Part shown: piece after piece, positions 22,465-35,694 of the stretch
How the letters are laid out: each line of letters begins with the position of its first letter
How positions within the stretch are numbered: the first letter of the stretch is position 1
DNA from: Sandaracinobacter neustonicus
GTDB taxonomy: Bacteria; Pseudomonadota; Alphaproteobacteria; Sphingomonadales; Sphingomonadaceae
NCBI RefSeq assembly: GCF_006385875.1
Contig: NZ_VFSU01000034.1
Span: forward strand, 372,001-436,000
Reading direction: 5' to 3'
DNA: 64,000 nt
Notes under the pieces: model-generated
The model's database searches: none
Seen by the model: only the letters and a program-made list of their open reading frames with translations
Told to the model about the DNA's origin: nothing
Made by a program: the position numbers and the translations under genes

Positions 22465-22488
22465 GTTTCATTCGAAAGGACTGATTTC

Positions 22489-22716
22489 ATGGACGCAGAA
22501 GCCGCAAAGTATCTGGGTGCCGGGCTTGCCGCCATCGGCATGGGCTTCGCCGCCATCGCCGTGGGCCACCTGTTCGCCTCCTTCCTGTCGGGCGCGCTGC
22601 GCAACCCGGCCGCTGCCGACAGCCAGCGCCCGAACCTGATCTTCGGCTTCGCCGTGACGGAAGCGCTTGGCATCTTCGCCTTCCTCGTCGCCCTGCTGCT
22701 GCTGTTCGCGGTCTGA
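22489..22716 (+). CDS. atpE: ATP synthase F0 subunit c
   Basis: 75-residue hairpin protein of the rotor ring. Two membrane helices are joined by the polar loop [13 protein letters not shown]. The proton-binding carboxylate is Glu58 in the second helix (FAVTEAL). The ribosome site is an AAAGGA stretch ahead of the ATG. Confidence 0.97.
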   Translation: MDAEAAKYLGAGLAAIGMGFAAIAVGHLFASFLSGALRNPAAADSQRPNLIFGFAVTEALGIFAFLVALLLLFAV

Positions 22717-22742
22717 TCCTGACCGGCTGAGCGGAGGCACCC

Positions 22743-23222
22743 ATGCCCCAGTTCGACTTTTCCCAGGCGCTGCCGCAGATTCTGTGGCTCACGCTGGTCT
22801 TCGGTCTTCTCTACCTTGCGGTGCGCGGGCTGTATCCGCGCGTCGAAAAGGTGGTGGAAAACCGCAAGGCCCGTATCGGGGCAGACCTGAAAGAGGCGGA
22901 AGCCGCGCATCAGGCGGCGGAAGCCGCCACCAGCGGGGGGGCCGCCGCGCTGGCAGATGCCCGTGCCCGTGCCCTTGCCGTCACCGGCAAGGCGCGGGAC
23001 GCAGCAGCCGCCACGACCCAGCGCAAGCTGGCGGATGCCGATGCCGGGCTGGGGGCCACGGCCGAGGCGGCTGCCAAGTCGCTGGGCCAGCAGCGGGAAA
23101 CCGCCATCGCCGAACTGGATTCGATCGCTGCGGACGCAGCGGTGGAACTGGTGAAGCGGGTGTCCGGCCTTGAAGTCTCGAACGACGAGGCTGCAAAAGC
23201 CGTGAAGAAAGTGGCTGCCTGA
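22743..23222 (+). CDS. atpF': ATP synthase F0 subunit b'
   Basis: 159 residues: one N-terminal membrane helix (ILWLTLVFGLLYLAV) and a long Ala/Glu/Lys coiled coil that forms half of the peripheral stalk. Two different b-type subunits are usual in alphaproteobacteria and phototrophs. Its stop overlaps the atpF start by one base. Confidence 0.93.
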   Translation: MPQFDFSQALPQILWLTLVFGLLYLAVRGLYPRVEKVVENRKARIGADLKEAEAAHQAAEAATSGGAAALADARARALAVTGKARDAAAATTQRKLADADAGLGATAEAAAKSLGQQRETAIAELDSIAADAAVELVKRVSGLEVSNDEAAKAVKKVAA

Positions 23223-23818
23223 TGTCTGATGTCGTCGCCGCATCCGAAGCGCACGCTGCGGACATGCCGGAAGTGGCCGATCACGGCCCCGCCGCACCCG
23301 GCACCGTCGCCGGGGCGGAGCATGCCGCCGGGCACGAAACCGTGCTCGGGCTGGATAGCTACGCCATCGTCGGCCTCGCCTTTCTCGCCTTCGTGGCGAT
23401 CCTGTGGAAGGTCGGGGCCTTCTCGGCGATCATCAAGGCGTTGGACGGGCAGGCAGATAAGGTGAAAGCCGATCTGGCCGAAGCCGCCCAGCTGAAGGCC
23501 GAGGCGCAGGCGCTGAAAGCCAAGGCCGCCGCAGACGCCGCAGACGCCGAAGCGCAATCGCTGGCGATGCTCGCCAACGCGGAAACCGAAGCGAAGCGGA
23601 TCATCGAACAGGCCGCCGCAGACGCGGAAGAGGCCATCGCCCGCCGCACCAGGCTCGCGGAAGACCGCATCGCCGCCGAAGCCCGTGGCGCCGAAGCCGA
23701 ACTGCGCGCCCGTGCCGCCGACATCACAGTGAAAGCCGCCGAAGCCTTGCTGGCCGCCCGCAGCAAAGAGCTGACTGGCCTGACGGACGCCGCAATCGCC
23801 GGGCTTGAACGGCGCTGA
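23222..23818 (+). CDS. atpF: ATP synthase F0 subunit b
   Basis: 198 residues. The extended N-terminus (about 40 residues, His/Ala/Pro-rich) precedes the membrane helix AIVGLAFLAFVAILW, and then comes a long Ala-rich coiled coil that pairs with b' to form the stator stalk. Last gene of the F0 operon; an intrinsic terminator follows directly. The F1 genes are not in this window, as expected for this lineage. Confidence 0.93.
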   Translation: MSDVVAASEAHAADMPEVADHGPAAPGTVAGAEHAAGHETVLGLDSYAIVGLAFLAFVAILWKVGAFSAIIKALDGQADKVKADLAEAAQLKAEAQALKAKAAADAADAEAQSLAMLANAETEAKRIIEQAAADAEEAIARRTRLAEDRIAAEARGAEAELRARAADITVKAAEALLAARSKELTGLTDAAIAGLERR

Positions 23819-23824
23819 GTTGAG

Positions 23825-23852
23825 AGCCGGGGTGTTTGCCCCGGCTTTTTTC
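23825..23852 (+). terminator. Rho-independent terminator of the atp F0 operon
   Basis: Perfect 8-bp GC-rich stem (agccgggg / ccccggct) with a 6-nt loop followed by a run of six or more T, starting 6 nt after the atpF stop. Confidence 0.9.
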
Positions 23853-23869
23853 TTGCGCGCCGCGCGGGC

Positions 23870-24000
23870 CCCCGGCTTTCGCCGGGGCAGGCATGCAATG
23901 ATTTCCCTGCACCCTCATCATTTTTGGCGTGTAACATTCGCAGGTCGCGCAGGCGTTTGGGTTTGATTGCCTGCGGCGCTTTGAGCTTGTTGCGCCAACC
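23870..24000 (-). repeat. Divergent inverted copy of the composite intergenic element
   Basis: Read on the minus strand, this carries the blocks gcgccgcaggcaatc and gagggtgcagggaaatcat in the same order as the two clear copies (24118-24310 and 42256-42472), but with a different linker and without the gggggagag hairpin. It ends beside a hairpin ccccggc/gccgggg at 23870-23887. Homology of the linker is not apparent. Confidence 0.6.
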
Positions 24001-24013
24001 ACTCCCCACGTCG

Positions 24014-24091
24014 CCCCGGACTTGATCCGGGGCCCCGCTTTTCTGCTCAGACGTCGCCGAAGAACAGCTGGACCCCGGATCAAGTCCGGGG
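24014..24091. repeat. Inverted pair of 19-bp palindromic repeats
   Basis: The 19-mer at 24014-24032 (ccccggacttgatccgggg, itself a hairpin) is exactly complementary to the 19-mer at 24073-24091. I know this sequence as a common intergenic palindrome of alphaproteobacteria. The pair sits between two oppositely oriented copies of the composite element. Confidence 0.8.
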
Positions 24092-24117
24092 TGACGGTTG
24101 TGGGTGTGGAGATGTTC

Positions 24118-24310
24118 TGGATCAGGCCCGGCGGTGACACCCCCTCTCCAACTCTCCCCCTTGCAGGGGGAGAGAGCCGCGTTGCGCCGCAGGCAATCGA
24201 ATCTGATCACGTCCATGGCGTGGAAGGTGGGCAGCAACGTCAACTTAGAGGGTGCAGGGAAATCATTTCCCTGCCGGGTTCCAAGGGCAGAGCCCTTGGC
24301 CTTCCTCCTT
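24118..24310 (+). repeat. Composite three-hairpin intergenic element, copy A
   Basis: Three successive hairpins in about 190 bp: ctctccccc/gggggagag (24152-24174), gcagggaaat/atttccctgc (24254-24274) and ccaagggc/gcccttgg (24281-24299), with the conserved block gccgcaggcaatcgaatct between the first two. The same blocks in the same order recur at 42256-42472. With the inverted copy and the REP pair it accounts for most of the 514 nt between atpF and the next gene. Confidence 0.8.
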
Positions 24311-24332
24311 CTTTGGCCCGCCGTCCCGCCGC

Positions 24333-24701
24333 CTACTCCTGCGACTGGTGGATCAGCCGCTCCCCGGCCTCCCGCGCGGCGAATACGTCTTCGGGCTTGC
24401 CGCCCAGCAGGCGGTATTTGTCCAGCGCGAGGTCCAGCAGCATCCAGCCCTGCCGATATCGGGTGGCGCGTTGTTGCGGGCGGAACAGGGTGAGGCTGGC
24501 GGTGACGACTGCCAATATCCACGCCAGCACGCCATAAAAGTCGTCGGTCCAGCCCAATCCGGCGGGTTTGGCGGCAACGAGTGTGGAGAGGAAGATGGAG
24601 GCGAAGCTGAGGCCGTAGAAGAAGCCGTACCAGCTCCAGTGCAGCTTGCGCCATGTGTCGGCGATGGCGGCTTGTTCGGCGATAGCGTCTGGTGTTGTCA
24701 T
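24333..24701 (-). CDS. Two-helix membrane protein, unknown function
   Basis: 122 residues. Two membrane helices (about residues 26-44 and 55-74) are followed by a charged amphipathic helical tail with FRPQQRATRYRQGW. The layout recalls SLATT/DUF4231-type proteins, but I cannot confirm this. It lies 19 nt downstream of the chorismate mutase gene on the same strand, so co-transcription is likely. Confidence 0.6.
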   Translation of the reverse strand: MTTPDAIAEQAAIADTWRKLHWSWYGFFYGLSFASIFLSTLVAAKPAGLGWTDDFYGVLAWILAVVTASLTLFRPQQRATRYRQGWMLLDLALDKYRLLGGKPEDVFAAREAGERLIHQSQE

Positions 24702-24720
24702 AAAGCCCCCTGTCCCGGCG

Positions 24721-25020
24721 TCAGCCCGGGGATTGCGCCCGGGCGTGGTGCCGAATCACTTCGTCGATGATGAACCGAAGGAACTTAACTGAAAACTCCG
24801 GATCAAGGTCTGCGTCCTCGGCCAGCCGGCGCAGGCGGGCGATCTGTTCCTCTTCGCGGCCCGGATCGGCGGGTGGCAGGCCGGTTTCGGCTTTCCACGC
24901 ACCCACTTTCTGCGTCACCTTGAAGCGCTCGGCCAGCAGATAGACCAGCGCCGCGTCGATATTGTCGATCGAGCGCCGATATTCGGCCAGCTTGCTTACG
25001 CTTGCCTCTGTGCCCGGCAT
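24721..25020 (-). CDS. Chorismate mutase, AroQ type
   Basis: Converts chorismate to prephenate for phenylalanine and tyrosine synthesis. 99 residues from the Met at 25020; an upstream Met at 25047 would add nine residues without homology. The all-helical AroQ pattern is clear: YRRSIDNIDAALVYLLAERF with an early Arg, VGAWKAETGLPPADPGREEEQ with the active-site Lys and Arg, and a final helix FLRFIIDEVIRHH. Stand-alone domain, cytoplasmic. Divergent from the polyprenyl synthase gene with 47 nt between starts. Confidence 0.9.
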   Translation of the reverse strand: MPGTEASVSKLAEYRRSIDNIDAALVYLLAERFKVTQKVGAWKAETGLPPADPGREEEQIARLRRLAEDADLDPEFSVKFLRFIIDEVIRHHARAQSPG

Positions 25021-25067
25021 GAAAGCCCCTTCCCATTCCCGGCGCACTGGCCTAGCGCCTTGCCGAC

Positions 25068-26078
25068 ATGACTGCCACCGTCCATCCGCTCCGGCCCGAA
25101 AAGCCCAGCCTCAAGCCGTTGATGGCGCTGGTGGCACCGGGCCTGAATGCCGTCAACCGCGTCATCCTTGAGAGGATGCAAAGCCCCGTCGCGCTGATCC
25201 CGGAACTGGCCGGGCATCTGATCGCCGGCGGCGGCAAGCGCATGCGCCCGATGCTGACGCTGGGCTGTGCCGCCGCGCTGGATTATCAGGGTGAGCGCCA
25301 CCACAAGCTGGCGGCGGCCGTGGAGTTCATCCACACCGCGACGCTGCTACATGATGATGTGGTGGATGGCTCGGATCTGCGCCGGGGGCGGGCGACTGCC
25401 AACACCATCTGGGGCAATGAAGCCTCTGTGCTTGTGGGGGATTTCCTGTTCTCCCGCTCGTTCGAGCTGATGGTGGAGGATGGCAGCCTGAAGGTGCTGA
25501 AAATTCTCTCGCACGCGTCCGCCGTGATCGCCGAAGGGGAGGTGCATCAGCTGACCGCCCAGCGCGTGGTGGAAACCAGCGAGGACAGTTATCTGCAGAT
25601 CATTCAGGCGAAGACGGCGGCGCTGTTTTCCGCGGCCTGCCAGATCGCAGCCGTGGTGTCGGAACAGGATGACGCGACCGAGGCCAGCGTGGAGGCCTAT
25701 GGCCGCAATCTGGGAATCGCCTTCCAGCTGGTGGACGACGCCATCGATTATGTCTCCGACGCGGAGACGATGGGGAAGGACATCGGCGACGATTTCCGCG
25801 ACGGCAAGGTGACGCTGCCGGTGATTCTGGCCTATGCGCGCGGCGACGAGGTGGCGCGCAAATTCTGGCAGCGCGCGATGACCGGCCGCGCCAATGGCGA
25901 GGCGGAATTGCAGGAAGCCATCGAGCGGCTGCACAGCACCGGGGCCATCGCCGACACCATGGCGCGCGCCCGGCTGTATGGCAGCCGCGCCATCGATTCG
26001 CTGTCCCGGCTGCCGGCCACGGCGGCGCGCGCGGCGCTGATCGAGACGGTCGAGTTTGCCATCCAGCGCGCCTATTGA
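25068..26078 (+). CDS. Polyprenyl diphosphate synthase (octaprenyl/decaprenyl type)
   Basis: Makes the long isoprenoid side chain of ubiquinone by successive addition of isopentenyl diphosphate. 336 residues. The first Asp-rich motif is DDVVD (residues 96-100) followed by LRRGR, and the second is in FQLVDDAIDY. GGGKRMRP binds the isopentenyl substrate. Closest in pattern to IspB/DdsA; product chain length cannot be told. The last 23 nt overlap hrpB. Confidence 0.92.
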   Translation: MTATVHPLRPEKPSLKPLMALVAPGLNAVNRVILERMQSPVALIPELAGHLIAGGGKRMRPMLTLGCAAALDYQGERHHKLAAAVEFIHTATLLHDDVVDGSDLRRGRATANTIWGNEASVLVGDFLFSRSFELMVEDGSLKVLKILSHASAVIAEGEVHQLTAQRVVETSEDSYLQIIQAKTAALFSAACQIAAVVSEQDDATEASVEAYGRNLGIAFQLVDDAIDYVSDAETMGKDIGDDFRDGKVTLPVILAYARGDEVARKFWQRAMTGRANGEAELQEAIERLHSTGAIADTMARARLYGSRAIDSLSRLPATAARAALIETVEFAIQRAY

Positions 26079-28530
26079 TCTCTCCGGCACGGGGTTGCCC
26101 GTGCTGGAGGTTCTGCCTGCCCTTCACGCCAGCCTGTCTGCCACGCCGAACGCGGTGCTGGTGGCCCCGCCGGGCGCGGGCAAGACGACTCTGGTCGCGC
26201 CCTCCCTGCTTGGGGCCGATTGGCTGGGCGGCGGCAAGATCCTGCTGATGCTGCCGCGCCGGTTGGCGGCGCGGGCGGCCGCCGAGCGCATCGCCAGCCT
26301 GTTGGGGGAGCAGCCGGGCGGGCGCGTCGGCTATCGCACCCGGCTGGAATCGAAGCCCGGCAGCCGCATCGAATGCGTGACCGAGGGGCTGTTCGTGAAC
26401 CGGCTGATTGCCGATCCGGCGCTGGAGGGCGTGGGCGCGCTGCTGTTCGATGAAGTGCATGAGCGCAATCTGGAGGGCGATCTGGGCCTCGCGCTGGCGC
26501 TGGATGCGCAGCAATTGCGGCCGGACCTGCGGATCGTCGCCATGTCCGCGACGCTGGACGGCGGGCGCTTTGCGAAGCTGATGGGCGACGCGCCGGTGCT
26601 GGAATCGCTGGGCCGTAGCTTTCCCGTGGAGATTCGCCATCTGGGCCGATCCGATGCGCGCATCGAGGATCGCATGGCCTCGGCGATCCAGCAGGCGCTG
26701 CGGGCAGGCGAGGGCAGCGTGCTGGCCTTTCTGCCCGGCGTGGGGGAGATTGAGCGCACGGCGGAGCGGGTGCAGCTGCCGCCGGACGTGGCGCTGCACA
26801 AGCTGCACGGCACCGCAGACCCGTCCGCTCAGCGCGCGGCGCTGGCACCGGGGCCGCGCAAGGTGGTGCTGGCCACCAGCATCGCCGAAACCTCGCTCAC
26901 CATCGACGGCGTGCGCACGGTGGTCGATTCCGGGCTGGCCCGGCGGCCGCGCTTCGACCGCGCCTCGGGCCTCACCCGGCTGGCGACGGAGCGGGTTTCG
27001 CAGGCAGCCGCCACCCAGCGCGCGGGCCGGGCCGGGCGGCAGGGGCCGGGCCTTGCGCTGAGGCTGTGGGAGGAGGGCGAGACGCGTGGGTTGATCCCTT
27101 TCGATCCGCCGGAGATATTGGAAGCCGATCTCGCGCCGCTGTTGCTGCGGCTGGCGGCGTGGGGGGCCGCGCCCGATCAGCTGCAATGGCTCGATCCGCC
27201 GCCCGCCTCCGCTGTTGCGGCGGCCCGCGCGGACCTCGCCGCGCTGGGCGCGCTGGATGCCGACGGGCGGCTGACTCCGCATGGGCGGCTGCTGTCGCGC
27301 TTCGGCCTGCAACCGCGCCTTGCGCATATGCTGATCGAAGGCGCGGCGCGCGGGCAGGGCGGAACGGCGGGCGTGATCGCGGCGCTGCTGGAAGAACGCG
27401 GCGTCGGCGGACCCTCGGCCGATCTGGAGGACAGGCTTCGCCGCTTCGACACGGATCGCAGCCCCCGCGCCACCGCCGCCCGCCGCCTCGCCGAGCGCTG
27501 GTCACGCGAGGCCGAACGGCTGCAACCGGCGGACGGCCGCCCGCGCCTGCCCGCCGCGCTGCTGCTGGCCGAAGCCTTCCCGGATCGCATCGCCCGCCGC
27601 CGCAAAGCGCCCGGCGCATCCGACCAGACGGCGGAGTATCTGATGGCGAACGGGCGCGGCGTCAGCCTTGAAGCGGCGGACCCGCTGGCGAAGGCGGAGT
27701 GGCTGGCCGTCGCCGATGCGGGCGGGGCGGGGGCTTCCGCGCGCATCCGCCTCGCCGCCGCCATCCCGCCAGACGCGCTGCCGAACTGGCTGGAGGAGCG
27801 GACGGAGACGCAGCAATCGCTCGCCCCCGATCCCGCCACCGGCAAGCTGGCGTTGCTGGCCATCACCCGGCTGGGGGCCATCGAAACCGCCCGCCGCCGC
27901 GCCCCTGCCAGCGCGGAGGCCATCGCCGCCGCGCTGCTGGCAGACGTCCGCGCGCAGGGCCTCGGCGCGCTGCCATGGCGCGAAGGCGAAGCGGCCACGC
28001 TCGCCCGCCTGCGCTTCGCCGCCGCCAACTTCTGCCCCGGCCTGCCCGATGTCAGCGACGAAGCCCTGCTCGCCAGCCTCGACCTCTGGCTCGCCCCGCG
28101 CCTCTCCGGCGTTTCCCGCCTGCCCGACGTGAAGCTGGACGGCGCGCTGACGGACTGGCTGGACTGGCCCGCCCGTCAGGCACTGGACCGCTTCGCCCCG
28201 GCCCGCTTCAACAGCCCCGCCGGCACCTCCCACGCCATCGATTATGCCGCAGACGGCGGCCCGGAGGCCGAAGTGCGGGTGCAGGCGGTGTTCGGCCTCT
28301 CCACCCACCCGATGCTGGCAGATGGCCGCGTGCCGCTCACCCTCGCGCTGACTTCGCCCGCAGGCCGCACGGTCGCGAAAACCCGCGACCTGCCCGCCTT
28401 CTGGAAAGCCGCGTGGAAGGATGTGCAAAAGGATATGAAAGGCCGCTATCCGAAACACCCGTGGCCGGACGACCCGGCCAGCGCCGCCGCCACGGTGCGC
28501 ACAAAGGCCGCAGATGCGCGGCGGGGGTAG
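26056..28530 (+). CDS. hrpB: ATP-dependent helicase HrpB
   Basis: DEAH-box RNA helicase of unknown cellular role. 824 residues. Walker A APPGAGKTT (about residues 38-46), box II DEVH in FDEVHERN, SAT in MSATLDG, and motif VI QRAGRAGRQGPG; the HrpB-specific C-terminal domain ends with PKHPWPDDP. The start is uncertain: the codon at 26056 is TTG inside the end of the preceding gene, while homology begins near residue 14, so TTG 26095 or GTG 26101 are alternatives. Convergent with the next gene. Confidence 0.92.
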   Translation: MPSSAPIDLSGTGLPVLEVLPALHASLSATPNAVLVAPPGAGKTTLVAPSLLGADWLGGGKILLMLPRRLAARAAAERIASLLGEQPGGRVGYRTRLESKPGSRIECVTEGLFVNRLIADPALEGVGALLFDEVHERNLEGDLGLALALDAQQLRPDLRIVAMSATLDGGRFAKLMGDAPVLESLGRSFPVEIRHLGRSDARIEDRMASAIQQALRAGEGSVLAFLPGVGEIERTAERVQLPPDVALHKLHGTADPSAQRAALAPGPRKVVLATSIAETSLTIDGVRTVVDSGLARRPRFDRASGLTRLATERVSQAAATQRAGRAGRQGPGLALRLWEEGETRGLIPFDPPEILEADLAPLLLRLAAWGAAPDQLQWLDPPPASAVAAARADLAALGALDADGRLTPHGRLLSRFGLQPRLAHMLIEGAARGQGGTAGVIAALLEERGVGGPSADLEDRLRRFDTDRSPRATAARRLAERWSREAERLQPADGRPRLPAALLLAEAFPDRIARRRKAPGASDQTAEYLMANGRGVSLEAADPLAKAEWLAVADAGGAGASARIRLAAAIPPDALPNWLEERTETQQSLAPDPATGKLALLAITRLGAIETARRRAPASAEAIAAALLADVRAQGLGALPWREGEAATLARLRFAAANFCPGLPDVSDEALLASLDLWLAPRLSGVSRLPDVKLDGALTDWLDWPARQALDRFAPARFNSPAGTSHAIDYAADGGPEAEVRVQAVFGLSTHPMLADGRVPLTLALTSPAGRTVAKTRDLPAFWKAAWKDVQKDMKGRYPKHPWPDDPASAAATVRTKAADARRG

Positions 28531-28548
28531 GGGGCTTGTGCGCCGTGC

Positions 28549-29040
28549 TCAGCGCACGGAGCATTGCCGTTCGCGGGCGATTCCTTTCAGGTAACCGCGC
28601 CGGGCCATCCCGGCTGCGACCATCATGCGGAATTTGCGGTCTGCTTCTGCCGCGCCGGTGGCTTCGCGGACGATGCCGCGGAAGGGGATCAGCGAGTTGA
28701 CGATGGATTTTGCCCCCGCTTCGGCCAGCCGTTCGGGGAGTGCATCACCTTTTTCATCGACGGCGTCGACGTCCGGGCCGAGGACATTGTCCAGTTCGAT
28801 GACGGCGCGTCGGAAATCGCGGCAGTTCTTGATTCCGGCCAGCGAATAGGGTGCGCGCTGGGCGTCTTTCAGCACTTCGGGCGGATTTTCCCGCATCACC
28901 CCGATGTCTTTCATGGGCTGGCGGGCGATGTTTTCCGCTTTGTCTCCAAGGCGTTCCACGTCGGACTGTTGCGACTGGGCCTGCGCCAAAACTGGCGGTG
29001 CGAAAGCCAGCGTTGCCAGCAGCAGGGTGAGTGTTCGCAT
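28549..29040 (-). CDS. Exported protein of unknown function
   Basis: 163 residues with a clear signal peptide (LTLLLATLAFAPPVLAQAQ). The mature part is helical and charged, with NCRDFRRAVIELDNVLGPDVD and two Cys (middle and C-terminus, RERQCSVR) that could form a disulfide. I do not recognise a named domain. It lies 45 nt downstream of gyrB on the same strand and may share its transcript. Confidence 0.75.
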   Translation of the reverse strand: MRTLTLLLATLAFAPPVLAQAQSQQSDVERLGDKAENIARQPMKDIGVMRENPPEVLKDAQRAPYSLAGIKNCRDFRRAVIELDNVLGPDVDAVDEKGDALPERLAEAGAKSIVNSLIPFRGIVREATGAAEADRKFRMMVAAGMARRGYLKGIARERQCSVR

Positions 29041-29085
29041 TGGTCCGTCTCCTTTGCTGCCAGCATCGCGCGCGGGCCCTGAACC

Positions 29086-33886
<4,801 letters not shown>

Positions 33887-33890
<4 letters not shown>

Positions 33891-34513
33891 CCTTCCCGCT
33901 GGACCTGTTCATTTCCGCGCTGGTGACGCTGCTGGTGGTGATCGACCCGCCCGGCGCAGCGCCGATCTTCGCCAGCCTGACAACGCGCTCCACACCGGAC
34001 GCGCGCCAGTCCATGGCGTGGCGGTCCGTGGGGATCGCCTCTGCCATCCTGTTCGGCTTCGCTATTTTCGGCGAACCTTTCCTGCGGGCGCTGGGGATCA
34101 GCCTGGATGCCTTCCGCGTGGCCGGCGGCATCATGCTGTTCCTGATCGCGCTGGACATGGTGTTCGAAACCCGGGTGAAGCGGCGCGAGGAACGGGCGAA
34201 GGCGGTGAATGACGAGGAAACCGAAGATGTCGCCGTGTTCCCGATGGCGATGCCGATGATCGCCGGGCCGGGCTCCATCGCGGCGGTGATGCTGCTCTCC
34301 CAGAAAGCCAAGGGGCCGCTGGAAACCTTCACGGTGTTTCTGGCGCTGGCCGTCGTGCTGGCGCTGACGCTGATGGCGCTGCTGGCGGCCGGGCCGATCA
34401 TGCGGCGCGTGGGAGCCAAGGTTGAAGGCATGATCACCCGGCTGCTGGGCGTGATTCTGGCGGCTCTGGCCGCGCAGATCGTGATCGACGGGCTGAAGGG
34501 CTCGTTTGGCTAA
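33887..34513 (+). CDS. MarC family membrane protein
   Basis: 208 residues, six predicted membrane helices, with the family opening [15 protein letters not shown] and the central [17 protein letters not shown]. MarC proteins were once linked to multiple antibiotic resistance but their transport role is unproven. Last gene of the YggT-folD-MarC run. Confidence 0.9.
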
Positions 34514-34630
34514 GGGCGGCCGACAAACGGCGCGCGCCGTAAAATTTTCTTACACTTTTTCGGCCCTGACCCCCAATAGTTCCGACCTGTCCCTAAATGT
34601 CGGCTCACAAGCTGGTTGGTATGATTCTTG

Positions 34631-34677
34631 CTCCGACGCATGGGCGCTTCATATGCGCTGCGAGCACAGAGTCGGAG
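34631..34677 (+). promoter_or_regulatory. Possible ribosome-site-sequestering leader hairpin
   Basis: In the 171-nt leader before the PEP-CTERM gene, ctccgac (34631-34637) is exactly complementary to gtcggag (34671-34677). The latter contains the GGAG ribosome site, 7 nt before the ATG at 34685. A smaller stem (gcgc/gcgc, 34644-34658) lies within the loop. Pairing would hide the ribosome site. Confidence 0.4.
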
Positions 34678-34684
34678 ACCAAAT

Positions 34685-35440
34685 ATGATCAAATTCTGCA
34701 TCGGGGTGGCTGCGGCTGCCTTGCTGGCCGGGCCCACTTTGGCTTCGGTCTCGTTCAACTACGAGAAGGCTGGCGTGCTGAACACGACGGCCACGTTCGA
34801 ATATTCGGGCGTTGAGAAGTTCGACAGCCGGGAGCTGGGCACCGGCGGGTTCACCACCACCTTCGGCACCTCCGGCAACCCGGTCGTCATCACCGGCGTG
34901 TACAGCGGTGTGACCATTCTCGATGCGGATCAGTATGGCGGTGCAGGCGGGACCGGGCGCTATGGCGTCACCTTCGATTCGCCGTACACGCTAAGCCTCT
35001 CCACCAGCGACGACAGCCCGCTGACCTACTTCGGCTACTGGCTCTCGGCGCTCGACAGCGGCAACCAGCTCGAATTCCTCAAGGATGGCGTGACGGTTGC
35101 CACCATCACACCGTCCGATGTGATCACCAACACAGGAAGCTGCCCGGCAAGCGCCCACTGCGGCAACCCGAGCGGTCCTTTCGCGGGCTTCAACACCGCC
35201 CAGCCCTATGTGTTCATCAACATCTATTTCGATGACGGCGACAGCTACGACACCGTGCGCTTCTTCGAACAGCCGACCGTGGGCGGCTATGAGTCCGACA
35301 ATCACACTGTCGGTTACTTCCTGCAAAAGGGCGGCGTGGTTCCCGAACCCGCCACCTGGGCGATGATGATCATGGGCTTCGGACTGGTGGGCTTTGCCGC
35401 CCGCCGCCGCAACGCCATGGCCGCGAAGACGCTGGCCTGA
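34685..35440 (+). CDS. PEPxxWA-CTERM sorting domain protein
   Basis: 251 residues from the ATG at 34685, which is preceded by a GGAG ribosome site and opens the signal peptide (cleavage near TLASV). The body is Gly/Thr/Asp-rich and probably beta-stranded, with one Cys pair (SCPASAHC). The C-terminus is the sorting signal VPEPATWAMMIMGFGLVG, then AARRRN. It shares the tail type, but no obvious body homology, with the gene at 4573. A GC-rich hairpin (ggcgtcggag/ctccggcgcc, 35477-35504) follows and may end transcription. Confidence 0.9.
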   Translation: MIKFCIGVAAAALLAGPTLASVSFNYEKAGVLNTTATFEYSGVEKFDSRELGTGGFTTTFGTSGNPVVITGVYSGVTILDADQYGGAGGTGRYGVTFDSPYTLSLSTSDDSPLTYFGYWLSALDSGNQLEFLKDGVTVATITPSDVITNTGSCPASAHCGNPSGPFAGFNTAQPYVFINIYFDDGDSYDTVRFFEQPTVGGYESDNHTVGYFLQKGGVVPEPATWAMMIMGFGLVGFAARRRNAMAAKTLA

Positions 35441-35476
35441 CACGAGACTCCTGAAACACGAGGCTCCTGAGGCGGG

Positions 35477-35504
35477 GGCGTCGGAGGCTTCGGTCTCCGG
35501 CGCC
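35477..35504 (+). terminator. Possible terminator after the PEP-CTERM gene
   Basis: 10-bp stem with one G-T pair and an 8-nt loop; only a short TTTT occurs a few bases further on, so termination efficiency is doubtful. Confidence 0.4.
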
Positions 35505-35694
35505 CTTCGCCGTTTTGGAAGGGCCGAACCCTTCCCCCAGGCGCCTTTTGCAACCGAAGCGGTCGCGGGATCGCGCCTGCCTGCCTTCCACCCCTTGCAC
35601 TTTTGCTGAAGCATGGTGACATTGGACCGTAACCGGGAGTCGCCGCTCCGGAGGCCCCCACTGATCCAGCTTCGCTGGTTGGCAGGAAGGTCAG

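Noticed and set aside
24022-24537. Plus-strand ORFs across the repeat cluster after atpF
   Set aside because: They translate palindromic repeats and the complement of the small membrane protein gene; no protein-like features.
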